Below are positions 46,417-57,119 of a stretch of DNA of 64,000 nt, piece after piece (position 1 is the first letter of the stretch; every line of letters starts with the position of its first letter). The position numbers and the translations under genes were made by a program. A model generated the notes under the pieces. That model had not been told where the DNA came from. It did not search any database and saw only the letters and a program-made list of their open reading frames with translations. The stretch covers positions 15,758,809 to 15,822,808 of the forward strand of contig CM043959.1 of the NCBI GenBank assembly GCA_014529385.2, written 5' to 3'. The DNA is from Adiantum capillus-veneris (lineage: Eukaryota; Streptophyta; Polypodiopsida; Polypodiales; Pteridaceae).

Positions 46417-46925
46417 TCTATGATCGCGACACCAAAACCTATCATCCTCTCACTGCCTATGAAATTGAGATGACCACAGAAAGGCGGGATCAGCTTGAGC
46501 AGGAGGCCATTTACAGACTTATCCAGAAGGACAATGCTAGCACTGGGACTTTTGACTCTTGAGACATCAACACGGACGAAGGGCAAGAGAAAGCGGGTTC
46601 AGTGGAAGGATATTGGGTAGTTCCATCTCAGAATCAGACGGTGGATTTTTCCAGCCAATCTCAGAATCAGACGATGGATTTTCCCAGAAAGGCGATGGAA
46701 TTTCTTTGGCTAGGCACCCTTGGAATTACAATTATAGGCGTGTCAAGCACTCAACAAGCATGAAATATGGTATAAAGCTAGCAATACCAGAAGAGCTAGC
46801 AACTCCAGAGGAGTACTATCATGAGGAACATCAGCGACTCAACAAACGGGCAAGGGGTTTCCTCAACACCACATAAAAATCAAAGGGTGGATTTTTCAGA
46901 AATTTTGGATTTATACCAAAATGCA

Positions 46926-46941
46926 AGAAAGCAGGGAAGGA
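46926..46941 (+). promoter_or_regulatory. G2 polypurine tract
   Basis: AGAAAGCAGGGAAGGA directly before the 3' LTR; the expected primer for plus-strand DNA synthesis. Confidence 0.85.
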
Positions 46942-48480
46942 TGTAGAAGGCAAAGACGGCTCCAGCAGGCGGAAACTATCTCCTGGAATCCGGACAATGG
47001 GTGGTCACACATCAGTAATTACCACGGCAGTTACTACAGTAACTTCTAGAGGCTATAAATAGACCCATTACTTTGTTATCGGGTTGCTTGTCTTTTGATT
47101 TTTTACTTCTTAGTTCTCTTGGTTTTAGCTCCTAAGCAGTTCCTGAGCTACAATCTCTTCGCCTGTAACTCCACTTTGTAATCATAACTAACTGTAGTCA
47201 ATTGAGCTTTAGTCTGATTGTCACGTGACACATCCAACCCTATGTGTCCGTGGACACACAACATGATCATCAGTATTCCCATCAGAATCCATTAGAATCA
47301 GTTAGGGGAATTTTCCAGTGATTTAGCCTATTTTCCCTATTTTTGGTATTTTTCACTTATTATTTTTAAGTGATTTTCCAACAAAAGTAGGTAGGGCAGA
47401 AGAGGCAGCAGGAGCTTCCCGCTCAACAGGCACCTTCTCAGCGAGAACCCCATCAGAACCCTTGCGTTTGTAGATTCCCTTCATCGCTAGACATTTCCCT
47501 CACTTGGCGTTTTTAGCCCTGCTTGATCGCCATCAACAGTTAGCCCTAGCGTTTCCAATTTGGCATCGCCACAGATACCTACACCCTAGCGTTTTTGACA
47601 TCATTGGCCTCTCCACCAAGCTGGTGTTTTTCAGCTGTGCATGCATCGCCATCACCCCCAGAACCTCAGCATTTCACTAACGCTAGCAGTCAGCCCCCAG
47701 CGTTTTTGGTTTTCAGCCGTAAATGCAGCAGATAGAGCAGCGTTTTCAGCATCCCCCACAGTAGCAGATTCAGCCCTAGAAGCATTGTAGAAGATCCCCA
47801 TTTTCAGCCATAAAAACGCAGCCAAAACAGTTATTTTCAGCCACCGAAACAGCCCCGAAATTCAGCAGATAGAAGACCACAGATTTCAGCCCTAAAGTCG
47901 TCGTCGTCATCACCGTCGTCGTCATCGGCATAGTCCCAAGTTGCATCAATCCACTGCATCGTCATTGTACCACTTTGTGCAATCATAAGTAGACCACTCT
48001 CGCCGACGAGAGTGGGGCCTTCGGAGGAGGGTTTTACAATGTCTATGGTGTCGTATCTCTCTTCTCTTTTTTCTCTCAGTCTCATACACTTGCACGCACA
48101 TTGTCCATTCACTTTGTTCGTGATCATAGCACTTTCCATTAAGAACGGAAGGCTCTCCCTTCCATAAGAATTAAAAGGAACCTTGAGCACAGTTCGGAGC
48201 ACTCATCTTGAGCAAAGTGCAAACAATCATTCCGCTGCAACCTAACACTGATATACCTTGTACTGGTTATTCATGAACTATGAGTCTGAATCTGAAACTA
48301 TAAACACTTTTCTAGTCATCCAGTCTATTTCTCATTCCAGTATACTATTTCAGTTCAGTTAACTATTTCAGTCGAGTTTCCACCTTCTATTCCAGTTTCT
48401 CTGACTAAACTGACAACTTACCAGTAGCTATAAGTTCTAACACTGGAATCAACTATCTGAAGAGATCAGCTCCAATTCCA
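46942..48480 (+). repeat. G2 3' LTR, interrupted by sL3
   Basis: LTR sequence is 46942-47218 and 48253-48480, matching 30963-31468. Followed by the AAGCA target duplication. Confidence 0.95.
47214..48252 (+). mobile_element. sL3: solo LTR in the G2 3' LTR
   Basis: The LTR is 47219-48247 (1029 bp), flanked by CTGAT at 47214-47218 and 48248-48252. It starts TGTCACGTGACACATCC and ends CAACCTAACA. It matches the G3 LTRs (minus strand) through most of its length. It shares CAAAAGTAGGTAGGGCA with N1 as CAAAAGTAG/GAAAAGTAGGTAGGGCA. Confidence 0.95.
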
Positions 48481-48530
48481 AAGCAATATAAAAAAATACC
48501 GAAAGGGGTGTCACAGTTTGGGACTAGTGC
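48481..48530 (+). repeat. T1 5' LTR, right part
   Basis: Begins with the AAGCA duplication and contains ATACCGAAAGGGG, continuing the LTR cut at 30962. End not exactly fixed. Confidence 0.65.
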
Positions 48531-49565
48531 ACTCTGGGGGTGGATCTACGCCACTCCGTGTCTCGTGTGAAGTCTATCTTTTAGTTCAATTGTTTGAAGT
48601 GCGTAAAATTTTGCTCAGTTTGTTCGTTTCTGTTGGCATGTGGTGCCCCTCCCGTTACAGCTTCATATATGCCACTATTGTTTCCAGGCATGTTGGCATC
48701 TATGGATCCTTGACCTGCCATTCCAAAAAAAGTAGTTATTCCTCCCATTTTCCTCCTATGTGTTGTTTGCCAGCAAAAGAATTGGGTTCTTTAGGAACCT
48801 TTGCTTTTGAAACCGTAAATTTAATTTGGGGGTTCAGAGGACCCACCAAATCCTTTCATTTCACATTGCTTGAATATTGTCTTCATGGCCTACTCTTTCA
48901 TGTGCTTGACATAACGGGGATCCTTCCTAAATGCAACAAAATGGTCCAACAAGTTGTCAACTTTGGCCTCTCCCTCTCGTTGTTCGAGGTCTTATCGTGA
49001 CCCCTGGGAGAAATGCTGTTTTGGTTGTATGCTTGAATCTCCAAGTGACACAGGCTGCTGTCTGGGGAGCGTTTGGTTGTACAGTTCTTTGAGCTCATGG
49101 CTTGGACCTTTTTAGGTTATTTGCGGGGGAGTGACAAGGTAGTCGTCGAGTAGATACATACTGCAAAACGTTTGTCTCGGGGGAGTGCTCAGCGGGGCTG
49201 TTCGTTGTGTCTTGTAACATGCATATGTGAGCATTCGTGTTGCATTATGATGTGCCAACCACTGAATATTCCTAATTTTAGTGCATCAAGACACCCGTGG
49301 AAGATCAATGCGGTCTCGGTGTGATGGCTAATTTTACTACGCCGGAATATCAAGAGTTCCGATCCGGTCGAAAGGAGAAGCCAACTCCTTGATCAAAAGA
49401 GCCGAAAGGAGAAGCCAACTCCTTGATCAAAAGAGCCGAAAGGAGAAGCCAACTCCTCAACAAAAAAAGCAAACGGATTATCCCTCGGAAATTTTTGAGC
49501 TAACTTGAGTTGTTTTGCAGATATGTTGTAATCACGGACGATTACTTTCTTTCAAGAAGGGGGAA
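48531..49565 (+). other. T1 internal region, no recognised coding sequence
   Basis: About 1 kb. A 160-codon open frame over 48518-49000 has no ATG start and no family motif. The right end has a purine-rich tract CAAGAAGGGGGAA before the 3' LTR. The lack of gag/pol suggests a small non-autonomous LTR element. Confidence 0.5.
49369..49459. repeat. 34-bp tandem repeat, about 2.7 units
   Basis: Units at 49369, 49403 and 49437 begin CGAAAGGAGAAGCCAACTCC and are nearly identical. Confidence 0.95.
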
Positions 49566-50142
49566 TGTCACAAACTGTTGACGTGTCAAGCCACTGAAGA
49601 ATGGAGCCACTGTGCAGATTCCGACTGAGGGGCCTAAACCCTAAGAAGAAGCAGCCGAAGAAGAAGAAGTCCTACCAATTTATAGGACCCCGTCCAATGG
49701 GGCCCAAGTGACATAAAGACATTAAAATAAAGGAAGCCCACACACTCACATGCAAGGAGAAGATGACGTGGCAACTGTACGGATTTCCAAAATTCGCACT
49801 GACAGCTTGTACGGATTTTCGTATTTTACGTTGACATGTTGACGTTGCATAATTGTACGGTTTTACGCGTTTTACGCTGACTATTGACGTGGCAGAGATG
49901 TACGGAATTCTGCTTTTGCGTTGACAGCTTTTGGGCATTTGCTTTTGGGCCAATTGCTTTTAAGTTTGAAGGCTTTTCATGTAAATTGTTTTTCATAGGC
50001 CAAGGGCCTCTAAATATATGCAGAGGGCTCATTCTCTGGCACACTTCAGTGAGAAGGTGCAGAGCACAAGTACCGGCATTGTACTGAGTTCAAGTAATAT
50101 AAAGAGATACCGAAAGGGGCGCCAAGGTTTGGGGCCAATACT
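49566..50142 (+). repeat. T1 3' LTR
   Basis: Starts TGTCACAAACTGTTGACG after a purine tract and includes ATACCGAAAGGGGCGCC near 50107. Bases 49965-50110 match the G2 flanks. The right end is approximate. No typical gene. Confidence 0.65.
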
Positions 50143-50206
50143 CCATTGTTACTGAAAGAAGCTGTCCGATCTGGATCGCATCGCCCATAGAAGAGCAATC
50201 AACTGT

Positions 50207-50535
50207 GCTCTGATACCACCATAACCAGTTGTTCTACTACGTAGGCGGTAATGGACATCAAATCAGTAATTTCAGCCCACAATAATGAAGAAGAAAGTGT
50301 ATATTCAGCCCACAGAGTAATGATAGAGATAAAGAAGGCTTAGTATATAGACTCAAACGACATAGAGAGAAAGAATTCAGCTCATAGATAATGTATAGGT
50401 GATGAAGATCATGAGATAGAGCGAGAGAGACAGAGAAATGGAGAGAATAAGAGTTAGAGAGGGATGGGGAGAAATGGAGAGGCAGAGTTGTCTCCTACAC
50501 AGCATGGGCCCCTCTATTTCTTTTTTGTATCAACA
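50207..50535 (-). repeat. Minus-strand LTR fragment with primer-binding site
   Basis: On the minus strand an LTR-like segment runs TGTTGATACAAAAAAG (50535) to GTAGTAGAACA (50230). Eleven bases further is TGGTATCAGAGC (50218-50207), a perfect initiator-tRNA site. The internal region continues only to about 50143, where T1 begins, so this is a remnant. The gap between LTR end and PBS is longer than usual. Confidence 0.5.
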
Positions 50536-50762
50536 ATGGAATTCTCACTTTCGCATTGCACTTGAGCCACGTGGAATCCTCGTGATCATGTATGAGAGGT
50601 TCTCGCGAGGGTCTCAGAGGACTTACATGCCCAGATAGGTCAATAGTTACATACCCTCACTTGCACAGTATATTCATCAAATCACTTAGGCATTTAGACA
50701 TATGACAGTCACTTAAGTCATACATTAATAAGTGACTTTGACATGACATTTATAAATAGTTT
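50536..50762 (+). repeat. LTR fragment related to N1/sL3, left of G3
   Basis: Shows the same order of blocks as 38020-38260 of N1: TTGCACTTGAGCCACGTGG, ATACCCTC-CTTGCACA, and a paired AAGTCA/TGACTT stretch. G3 is inserted in it at AGTTT; it resumes at 58256. Confidence 0.5.
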
Positions 50763-51904
50763 TGTAAGGTGCAGCAGAATGAGTGTTGTACTTTCTCAAG
50801 ATGAGTGTTCCATATTTTTCTCAAGGTTCCTTTTAGTTCTTATGGAAGGGAGAGCCTTCCGTTCTTAATGGAGAGTGCTATGATCACGAACAAAGTGAGT
50901 GGATACTGTGCGTGCAAGTGTATGAGACTGAGAGATAGAGAGAAGAGAGATACGACACCAGAGACGTTGTAAAACCCTCCTCCGAAGGCCCCACTCTCGT
51001 TGGCAAGAGTGGTCTGCGATTGATTGCACAAACGGGTACAATGATGATGCATGAAGCTTATGCAAGTCTAGACTATGTCGACGATGACAACTGGGATGGC
51101 GAGGCCGACAATAGGGCTGAAAACTGTATGGATCTAACTGCTGTCCAAAAACGCTCACTGCTGAATTCTGCTGCAAGTAAAACGCTGAACTTCGGGCTGA
51201 CTTTATGCTGCTAGAAAAACACTGAATTTGCCTGACAAAAACGCTGATGACTGCTGTGTTTTAGGGCTGAAAACGCTGCTGTCCTGCTGCGGTTCAATGC
51301 TGAAAAAGCAGGTTTTATGTGCTGCTGGTCAAGGCTGAAAATGCTAGATGCAAAGGGGGTGATGTTGTGCGGTATATGCTGAAATCGCCAAGGCAAAGGA
51401 ATGGCTAGCGATGATGCAAAACGCTAGGGCTGAGGGAGGGAAAAATGCCAAGGCAAGGGTGATGGAAAACGCCAAGGGGATCTTGGAGAGTCTTGCTGAG
51501 AGAGGGGGGAACCTGTTGCCAATGGCCTGCTGTTCTTCTTGCTCATCTGCTGTTTAGGGCTAACCTTGGTTTGCTTATATATTTTCTTACCCAATTTGCC
51601 CTACCTACTTTCCAACAAAAGTCACTCAAATTAATAAGTGAAAAATGTCAAAAATAGGTAAAATAGGCTAAATGCACTGGAAAAATCCCCTAACTGATTC
51701 TAATGGATTCTGATGGGAATGCTTATGATCATGCTGTGTGCAACCGGAGGATATGCATCTATACTAAGTGACTGGGCATGCATGGTCTACGAATAGACTC
51801 ACAAAAGTGCCAGATCACTTCTAATCTAGACTGACTGGATTGACGGAAGCCTGTTATGCTGTAGCTTGTCCACGGACACATAGGGTTGGATGTGTCACGT
51901 GACA
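50763..51904 (-). repeat. G3 3' LTR
   Basis: Plus-strand ends TGTAAGGTGCAGC and TGTCACGTGACA. Nearly identical to 57120-58255. The minus strand starts with the palindrome TGTCACGTGACA. Confidence 0.97.
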
Positions 51905-51917
51905 TCCCCTCCTTTTT
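51905..51917 (-). promoter_or_regulatory. G3 polypurine tract
   Basis: Minus strand reads AAAAAGGAGGGGA directly before the 3' LTR and overlaps the end of the chromodomain frame by two bases. Confidence 0.88.
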
Positions 51918-52358
51918 AAAGTGAGGTACTGGCACCGAGCTGCATGGCTTCCTTGTAGTCTGCCAACAAGTCTGGATAATCCTTGAAAAACTCTTCGTCT
52001 ACCCACACCGCTTCGTGGGTTCCTCGATCCTTGAACTTCAAAAAGTATCGTCTCACTTGCTTCTTCGAACCATGTCGAAACAGATGCAACAACACTTCTT
52101 CGGCTCGATGACTTCCGCTTCATCGATGATCTCCGGTTCTTCTTCTTCCGAAATGTCCTTCGGAGGTGTTCTTTGAAACACTTTCAACCAAGAAACATGG
52201 AAAACGTTGTGCATTGACCATGAGTTAGGCAACTGCAATTTCATTGAAACCTCATTTATCTTTTTAATGACTGGAAATGGACCATACATACGAAAAGACA
52301 ACTTGGGACACTTCTTTTCAACTTGCTTAAAACGTTGCTTCATGATTCTTAAATACAC
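51916..52358 (-). pseudogene. G3 integrase C-terminus and chromodomain
   Basis: The first frame (52358-52053) carries KLSFRMYGPFPVIKKI and HNVFHVSWLK, the usual integrase C-terminal block. It then shifts; in the next frame RRYFLKFKDRGTHEAVW is readable, a chromodomain-like segment ending ASTSL at 51916. By family, chromodomains of chromoviruses direct integration to particular chromatin. The frameshift near 52090 separates it from integrase. Confidence 0.82.
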
Positions 52359-52394
52359 CCAATGTTCTTCCTTGATCGAAACATCTTGATGATG

Positions 52395-53130
52395 CTAATT
52401 AGCCTGTCGTGAATAAGATTGTTGAGCCTTGCTTAGCCGAAGCTTCACACTCTCAAAAATCTCATCCAATGATTGACTTTCAGCATTGGCATCAGGCATT
52501 TGATTGATCGAGCGAGTCAAAAGTGACTGGAACGGACGGCCAAAAGCTACCTCATATGGAGTTCGACCAATAGCAGAAGAAAAAGAGTCATTCAAAATAG
52601 CCTGTACCAATGGGAGATAGAGCTCCCACTGAGACTGTTGATCATGTACATATGACTTTAAAACATCAAAAGCCAATTGATTGTAAATTTCTGTTTGACC
52701 ATCTGACTGTGGATGAAAAGCCGATGAAAAATTCAACTTAGTGCCAAAATTTTCAAAGAGTGCGCACCAAAAATTGGACGTGAACTTAACATCCCTGTCT
52801 GAAACAATTGATTTTGGGAAACCACAGAGGAGGTACCAATGCTTAATGAACAACCGTGCTACATCTTGTGCAGTAACTGTGGCTTTACAAGGAATCAACT
52901 GTGGCTTTGCTGAAACGATCAACAATTGTCAAACATTGAGTGTTCCTTGAATGCAAACTTGGTGGTAGGTTAGTCACAAAATCCATGGAAATTTTTCTGA
53001 AAAGGTCCATCGGGAATAGGCAGCGGAAGCAAGAGGCATTTGTAGTGCACTGTGTGACATAACGAAACACATCTTTTCGCATTTTAGGCCAATAAAAGAA
53101 TCTTTCATTTTTTTCCAAAGTGGTGTTCAT
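52395..53130 (-). pseudogene. G3 integrase core, broken
   Basis: Minus strand 53130-52885 has RFFYWPKMRKDV, a zinc-finger remnant and MDFVTNLP (first Asp). After a frameshift, 52925-52395 has IVSDRDVKFTSNFW (second Asp) and FHPQSDGQTEIYNQ (catalytic Glu). About 45 residues around the HHCC finger are altered. Confidence 0.88.
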
Positions 53131-53313
53131 CCCCTTTGCCCACCCGTGAGAGAATCATGTGTATCATGCAATATGGTTGGCCTGAGAGAGGGCAACACAC
53201 ATAAACGTTGACGAAAAATTACAATCCATCACGAATGAGATAGTTGCTTGGCCCTTGGGAAGCAAGAGCCTACAACCAATGCTTACCAAACTCGCAATCC
53301 GCATACTGATTCT

Positions 53314-53922
53314 TCATGCTGTCAAAAGACTCACTCTGAATAGAAAATGTGGTTCTTGACTCAAGAGCCAAAACTGTCCTTTGCGACGCAACGCATCTGC
53401 AACAGGGTTAGCTTTTCCAGGCACATACTCAATCAAACTTCCAAATTGCCCAAAAAATTGTGACCACCGTGCTTGGCGATCACTCCAATGTGCACTAGAC
53501 ATAGACTGGAGCCACTTGAGGGCTTGATGATCTGTGCGAACTGTAAACTCTCTACCATAAAGAAAATGCTTCCAATGCTTAAGAGAGTGAATGACAGACA
53601 AAAGTTCTTTATCATAAACTGAATAATTCTTTTCCGCACTATTGAGCTTCCGGCTAAGGAAAGTTACAGGACGACGATGTTGTTGAAGCACAGCGCCTAT
53701 GGCGACATTGCTCGTATCCATCCATACCTCAAAGGGATCATTCCAAGAGGCAAGGATAAGACACGGTGCTTCTGTCACCGCAACCTTGAGAGCTGCGAAA
53801 GCCTCAATGGCTGCCTCGGGCAAGTCTACGCGCTGACGGCGAGTCTTTACCCCTTTCAAAACATCAGTCATAGGTGCAACAATGCGTGCAAAATTCTCTA
53901 TGTGCGAACTATATGCTTTCAT
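53314..53922 (-). pseudogene. G3 RNase H and connection domain
   Basis: Frame of about 200 codons with FEVWMDTSNVAIGAVL, KNYSVYDKELLSVIHSL, VRTDHQALKWL and a NPVADAL motif. These are the RNase H blocks of gypsy pol. No stop within. Confidence 0.88.
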
Positions 53923-54746
53923 AACCCAAGAAAAGAACGCACATCATATGCAGTTTTGAGCAAATCCCAATTACGAACCTGTTCCACCTTCGCGGGATCT
54001 AGCTTGATGCCTTCTGCAGAAATGATATAACCCAGATAAGTGACTTCAGTAAGAAAAAATTCAGACTTCTTAGCTGCAATGTACAACTGACACTCATCCA
54101 AACTCATCCAAACGAGTTAGTACCCTTTCGACATCTCTTTCATGTTGTTCCCACGATGCAGAAAAAATGAGAATATCATCCAAAAAGATGAACACTTATA
54201 CACCGACATATCGTTGAAACAACCTACCATGAGACGATTAAATGTACCCACAACACCTGTCAATCCAAAAGGCATAACAATATACTCCCATTGTCCTCGC
54301 TCGATGCAAAAAGCGGTCTTGAAAATGTCGCCTTTGAATACCCGTACCTGATGGTATCCACTTTTGAGATCGACCTTGCTGAAAACCTTTGCCCCATTGA
54401 GCCTATCCAGGATATACTCAATGCGAGGCATCGGAAACTTGTTCTTGACGGTCATCTTGTTTAATGCCCTGGAATCAACACACAAACGAGACAAACCATT
54501 CTTCTTGCGAACAAACAAAATAGGGGTAGCAAAAGGACTTACACTAGGGCGTATGAATCCTCTAGTCACCAACTCCGTGAGTTGTCGCTCTAACTCTTCC
54601 TCCCGTGTCTTGTTCAAACGATAGGGAGCCTTACTGACAGGTTGTGCCCCCTCCATAAGCTCGATGCGATGGTCCTCCAGCCGATCGGGAGGGAGATGAG
54701 GTGGAAGATCATCCTGCAAAAAGAGAGGTTTAAACTTCGTAAACAA
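53919..54746 (-). pseudogene. G3 reverse transcriptase, broken
   Basis: Shows KAPYRLNKTREEELERQ, LCVDSRALNK (normally D-Y-R), [13 protein letters not shown] and YIVMPFGLT. The frame is lost just before the catalytic YxDD region: SSFWMIFSFFL is read in the wrong frame near 54170. The thumb part with EVTYLGYIIS continues at 54107-53919. Confidence 0.88.
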
Positions 54747-54960
54747 CTCTGAATACTTAGCTGGAGCCTGTATGCTCTGGGAAATTGGAGCAGCATAGAT
54801 GAATGCCGCTTGCGCTCCTCGTCGTAATTAACGCTTTATCTGCACATGAGAGATGAGAGGCAAAGAATGTAAGCCCTCCTCAGCATGAATGATGAGGGGG
54901 GGATCAATTTTGGCATGTAAAGTGAGAGTCTTAGCCTCCCAATCAATGAGAGGGTTGAGT

Positions 54961-55881
54961 TCACGAAACCATCTTATGCCCAAAATCATCACATCCTGAG
55001 AGAGGAGACACAAGAAATTTCCTACTGAAAGCAGCTTGTTGAACGGTAAACATCACATCAAGGCACTCCTTCGTGATGAGAGAGTCCATATCAAGAGCGA
55101 AGCCAGACACCTCGAGAGGAGATTTCTGACTAACCTCTAGGCGGGCCCTCTCAACAAGAGAGGGACTGATCACATCATGCATACTGTCTGGATCAAACAA
55201 TATGATAAAACGCCGACCCTTTACATGACCATAACACTTCATGAGAGACTCATCAATATGTGTGTTAGAGTCATGAGAAGATTCAGGGTGGTGTGTGAGA
55301 GTGCTTGTGGTTGTTGTGGGTGCCTTTTGTTCTTTAGGTGGGACTGTCTTAGGACAAGCCTTCTTAATGTGACCCTTGACGTGACATTGAAAACATCTAC
55401 CTTCTTTAGCATAAATCACTTGTTCTTCAGCCGTGATGTATCCTCCTACAATTCCTTGTGAAGCTTTTTCATCTTGGGTTAGCTTAGGTTTTGCAGGTGC
55501 TTTAGCTTTACCCTTAGATTCATTGTTAGAGTTCTTTTCCGAGGAATTAGAGGAAGAAGGGCTAGAAGAATTACCATTCTTACCATTCTTACCGTTCTTA
55601 CCATTCTGCGTGGTCTGAGAATTCTGAGAGGTTCCTTGAGAAGTCTTGTTCTCCTTAGGCTTTCCCTTGTTGTGCTTCATCTCTTGGGAGAGAGCAATCG
55701 CTACCGCCTTGTTGAGATCCTCGGGGTCAAAGACTTCTACATTAAACTTGATGTATTTGTCTAACCCAAACAGGAAAGCCTCCTTGCGCTCATCATCCGA
55801 TATACGTAATTGAGTGCTGAGCTGCAAAACACGGTTAGAAAAAGACATGACTGGCATACCATGTTGCTTGAGATTGATCAT
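54961..55881 (-). pseudogene. G3 gag C-terminal part and protease
   Basis: Capsid end (AFLFGLDKYIKFNVEVF), an Asn/Ser/Lys-rich linker with GKNGKNGKNG, then a full zinc knuckle CFQCHVKGHIKKAC, then protease with ILFDPDSMHDVISPSL. The expected Gly after Asp-Pro is Asp (FDPDS instead of FDPGS), so the protease is likely dead. About 306 codons without a stop. Confidence 0.85.
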
Positions 55882-56023
55882 TGCGCCAATCTTCCTTCAA
55901 TCGTGCGAGGTACTGAGGAGGCATAAACCGCGCCTTGCACTTGTCTTGGAAATCAGCCCAACTGAAGGACAGGGGTGTGAATTTGTCGGCTTCCTCTAGG
56001 TGCGCGGCTAACTGTGCCTCTTG

Positions 56024-56683
56024 TCATGCGTGGTACCAATTGATGGCATCGCTGGCAAGGTACATGGCTGTCGTCAAAACTTTGCTATTTCCTGTCTTCT
56101 TAGTTGACGCAAAATAAGCATTAAATTGATGCAACCAAGAATGAATAACCGTAGCATCCATCTTACCATCAGACTTACTGAAAGTCAACTTCTCTGTGAC
56201 TGGATGGTTGGAATCCGCATCGTGGCTTGCGCCACTTGAGGAACTCCCACGATCTTTGGCTGGTTCGGACTTCGAGGCAAGCACTTGTCGAATCAATTCT
56301 TGAGTACGTAGTTGTCTTTGAGCCTCTCGCTCGATCTCCAAAGCCACCCTTTGAGCTTCACGCTCAGCCGCCAAGGCCACCTTTTGAGCTTAACGCTTGG
56401 TCTCCAAGGCTGCGCTTCGTGCTGCCGCTTCTTCCCTTCTTTGTTCTTTTCTTTCTTTTCGTTCGTCGCGTTCGCGTTCCAAAGCAATGCAAGTCTCTTC
56501 TTGTTTGGCCATCATGTCCGTCATCGACTTGACCATTGCCTCCATAGGATTTGGTTCACTTTGTGGCGTAGATGGTGAAGGGGGAGGGTCGGAAAAATCT
56601 CTTGGTGGGGAGAACTCTCTGTCGCCTCTCTCATGCTCACCACCTGTATGCGAAGTATCCATTCCGCTTCGGGTGATGACCAT
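56024..56683 (-). pseudogene. G3 gag N-terminal part
   Basis: ATG at 56683 starts MVITRSGMDTSHTGGE, typical of chromovirus gag. Then come a Pro-rich stretch and a long Glu/Arg/Ala coiled coil (REAQRVALEIEREAQR), interrupted by an in-frame TAA at about 56390. The capsid start VIHSWLHQFNAYF ends in a stop at 56024. A frameshift leads to the next part. Confidence 0.82.
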
Positions 56684-57106
56684 GCACTTTGATCTTTGGT
56701 TCTTAAGTCCACGAAGGACTTGGGTTCTTGGGTGCTTGAGGGTCTTGAGGTTCTTGAGGTTTTCTTTCGCTTGCAATCCGTGTTGAGAAGGATCTTCTCT
56801 TCACCCGAGTTCTACTCCTTTCTGCGGGCGCACCCCTTGGCGGCCTTGCGCTCACACCAAGGTTTCTTTTTCCCACCTCACGTCGATTGGCCGGCCGCTA
56901 AGTGCACGGTCAGCTCTCAATGAGGGAAAAGAGACACAAGGGGAGGCTGGACAAGCCCTTCTTTCTTGGGATTCTTGTCACTCTTCAAAAACACGATTAG
57001 GAATCGACACGCCCAAGCGAACTTGGGTTCGTGCGACCGCAACAAAGCAAAAAAAAACTTGTGATTCTTGTGGTTCTTTCTTCGAGTGATACAGAACACT
57101 GCCAAA

Positions 57107-57118
57107 GCTCTGATACCA
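57107..57118 (-). promoter_or_regulatory. G3 primer-binding site
   Basis: Minus strand reads TGGTATCAGAGC, a perfect match to the initiator methionine tRNA complement, one base inside the 5' LTR. Confidence 0.95.
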
Positions 57119-57119
57119 A

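Larger units (their letters stand above)
41434..46562 (+). pseudogene. G2 extra ORF downstream of integrase (env-position protein)
   Basis: After removing sL2, one long protein is traceable through three frames: 41434-42116, about 42120-43809, and 44039-44936 continuing at 46417-46562. Roughly 1,100-1,200 residues. The N-terminal part is Ser-rich, then a block with LFAMLLAKRLDGKASINLCQ (near 42138), which resembles plant retrotransposon proteins of the Athila ORF type. The middle (42967-43520) is a strong coiled coil with an in-frame 22-residue duplication, then an acidic Glu/Asp run and a Ser/Thr/Pro linker. The C-terminal part is helical and Gln/Leu-rich, ending STGTFDS. No clear signal peptide, so a classic envelope is not supported. 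At least six stops. Function unknown. Confidence 0.7.
30963..48480 (+). mobile_element. G2: giant Athila/Tat-like Ty3/gypsy retrotransposon with extra ORF
   Basis: AAGCA flanks both ends (30958-30962 and 48481-48485). LTRs are about 506 bp. Internal order is gag, protease, RT-RNase H, integrase, a long non-coding part, then a long extra ORF (41434-46562), polypurine tract and 3' LTR. Total length is 17.5 kb; about 13 kb after removing N1, sL2 and sL3, or less if 39238-41074 is also foreign. RT motif YSFMDGYSGYNQ and protease motif ILDGGAEVNIL fit the non-chromodomain Athila/Tat branch. Multiple stops show it is dead. Confidence 0.92.

Noticed and set aside
48518-49000. 160-codon open frame in the T1 internal region
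   Set aside because: No ATG at its start, no recognised motif, and it begins inside LTR sequence.
49369-49459. CRISPR-like regular repeats
   Set aside because: The 34-bp units are adjacent with no unique spacers, and the context is a plant LTR element.
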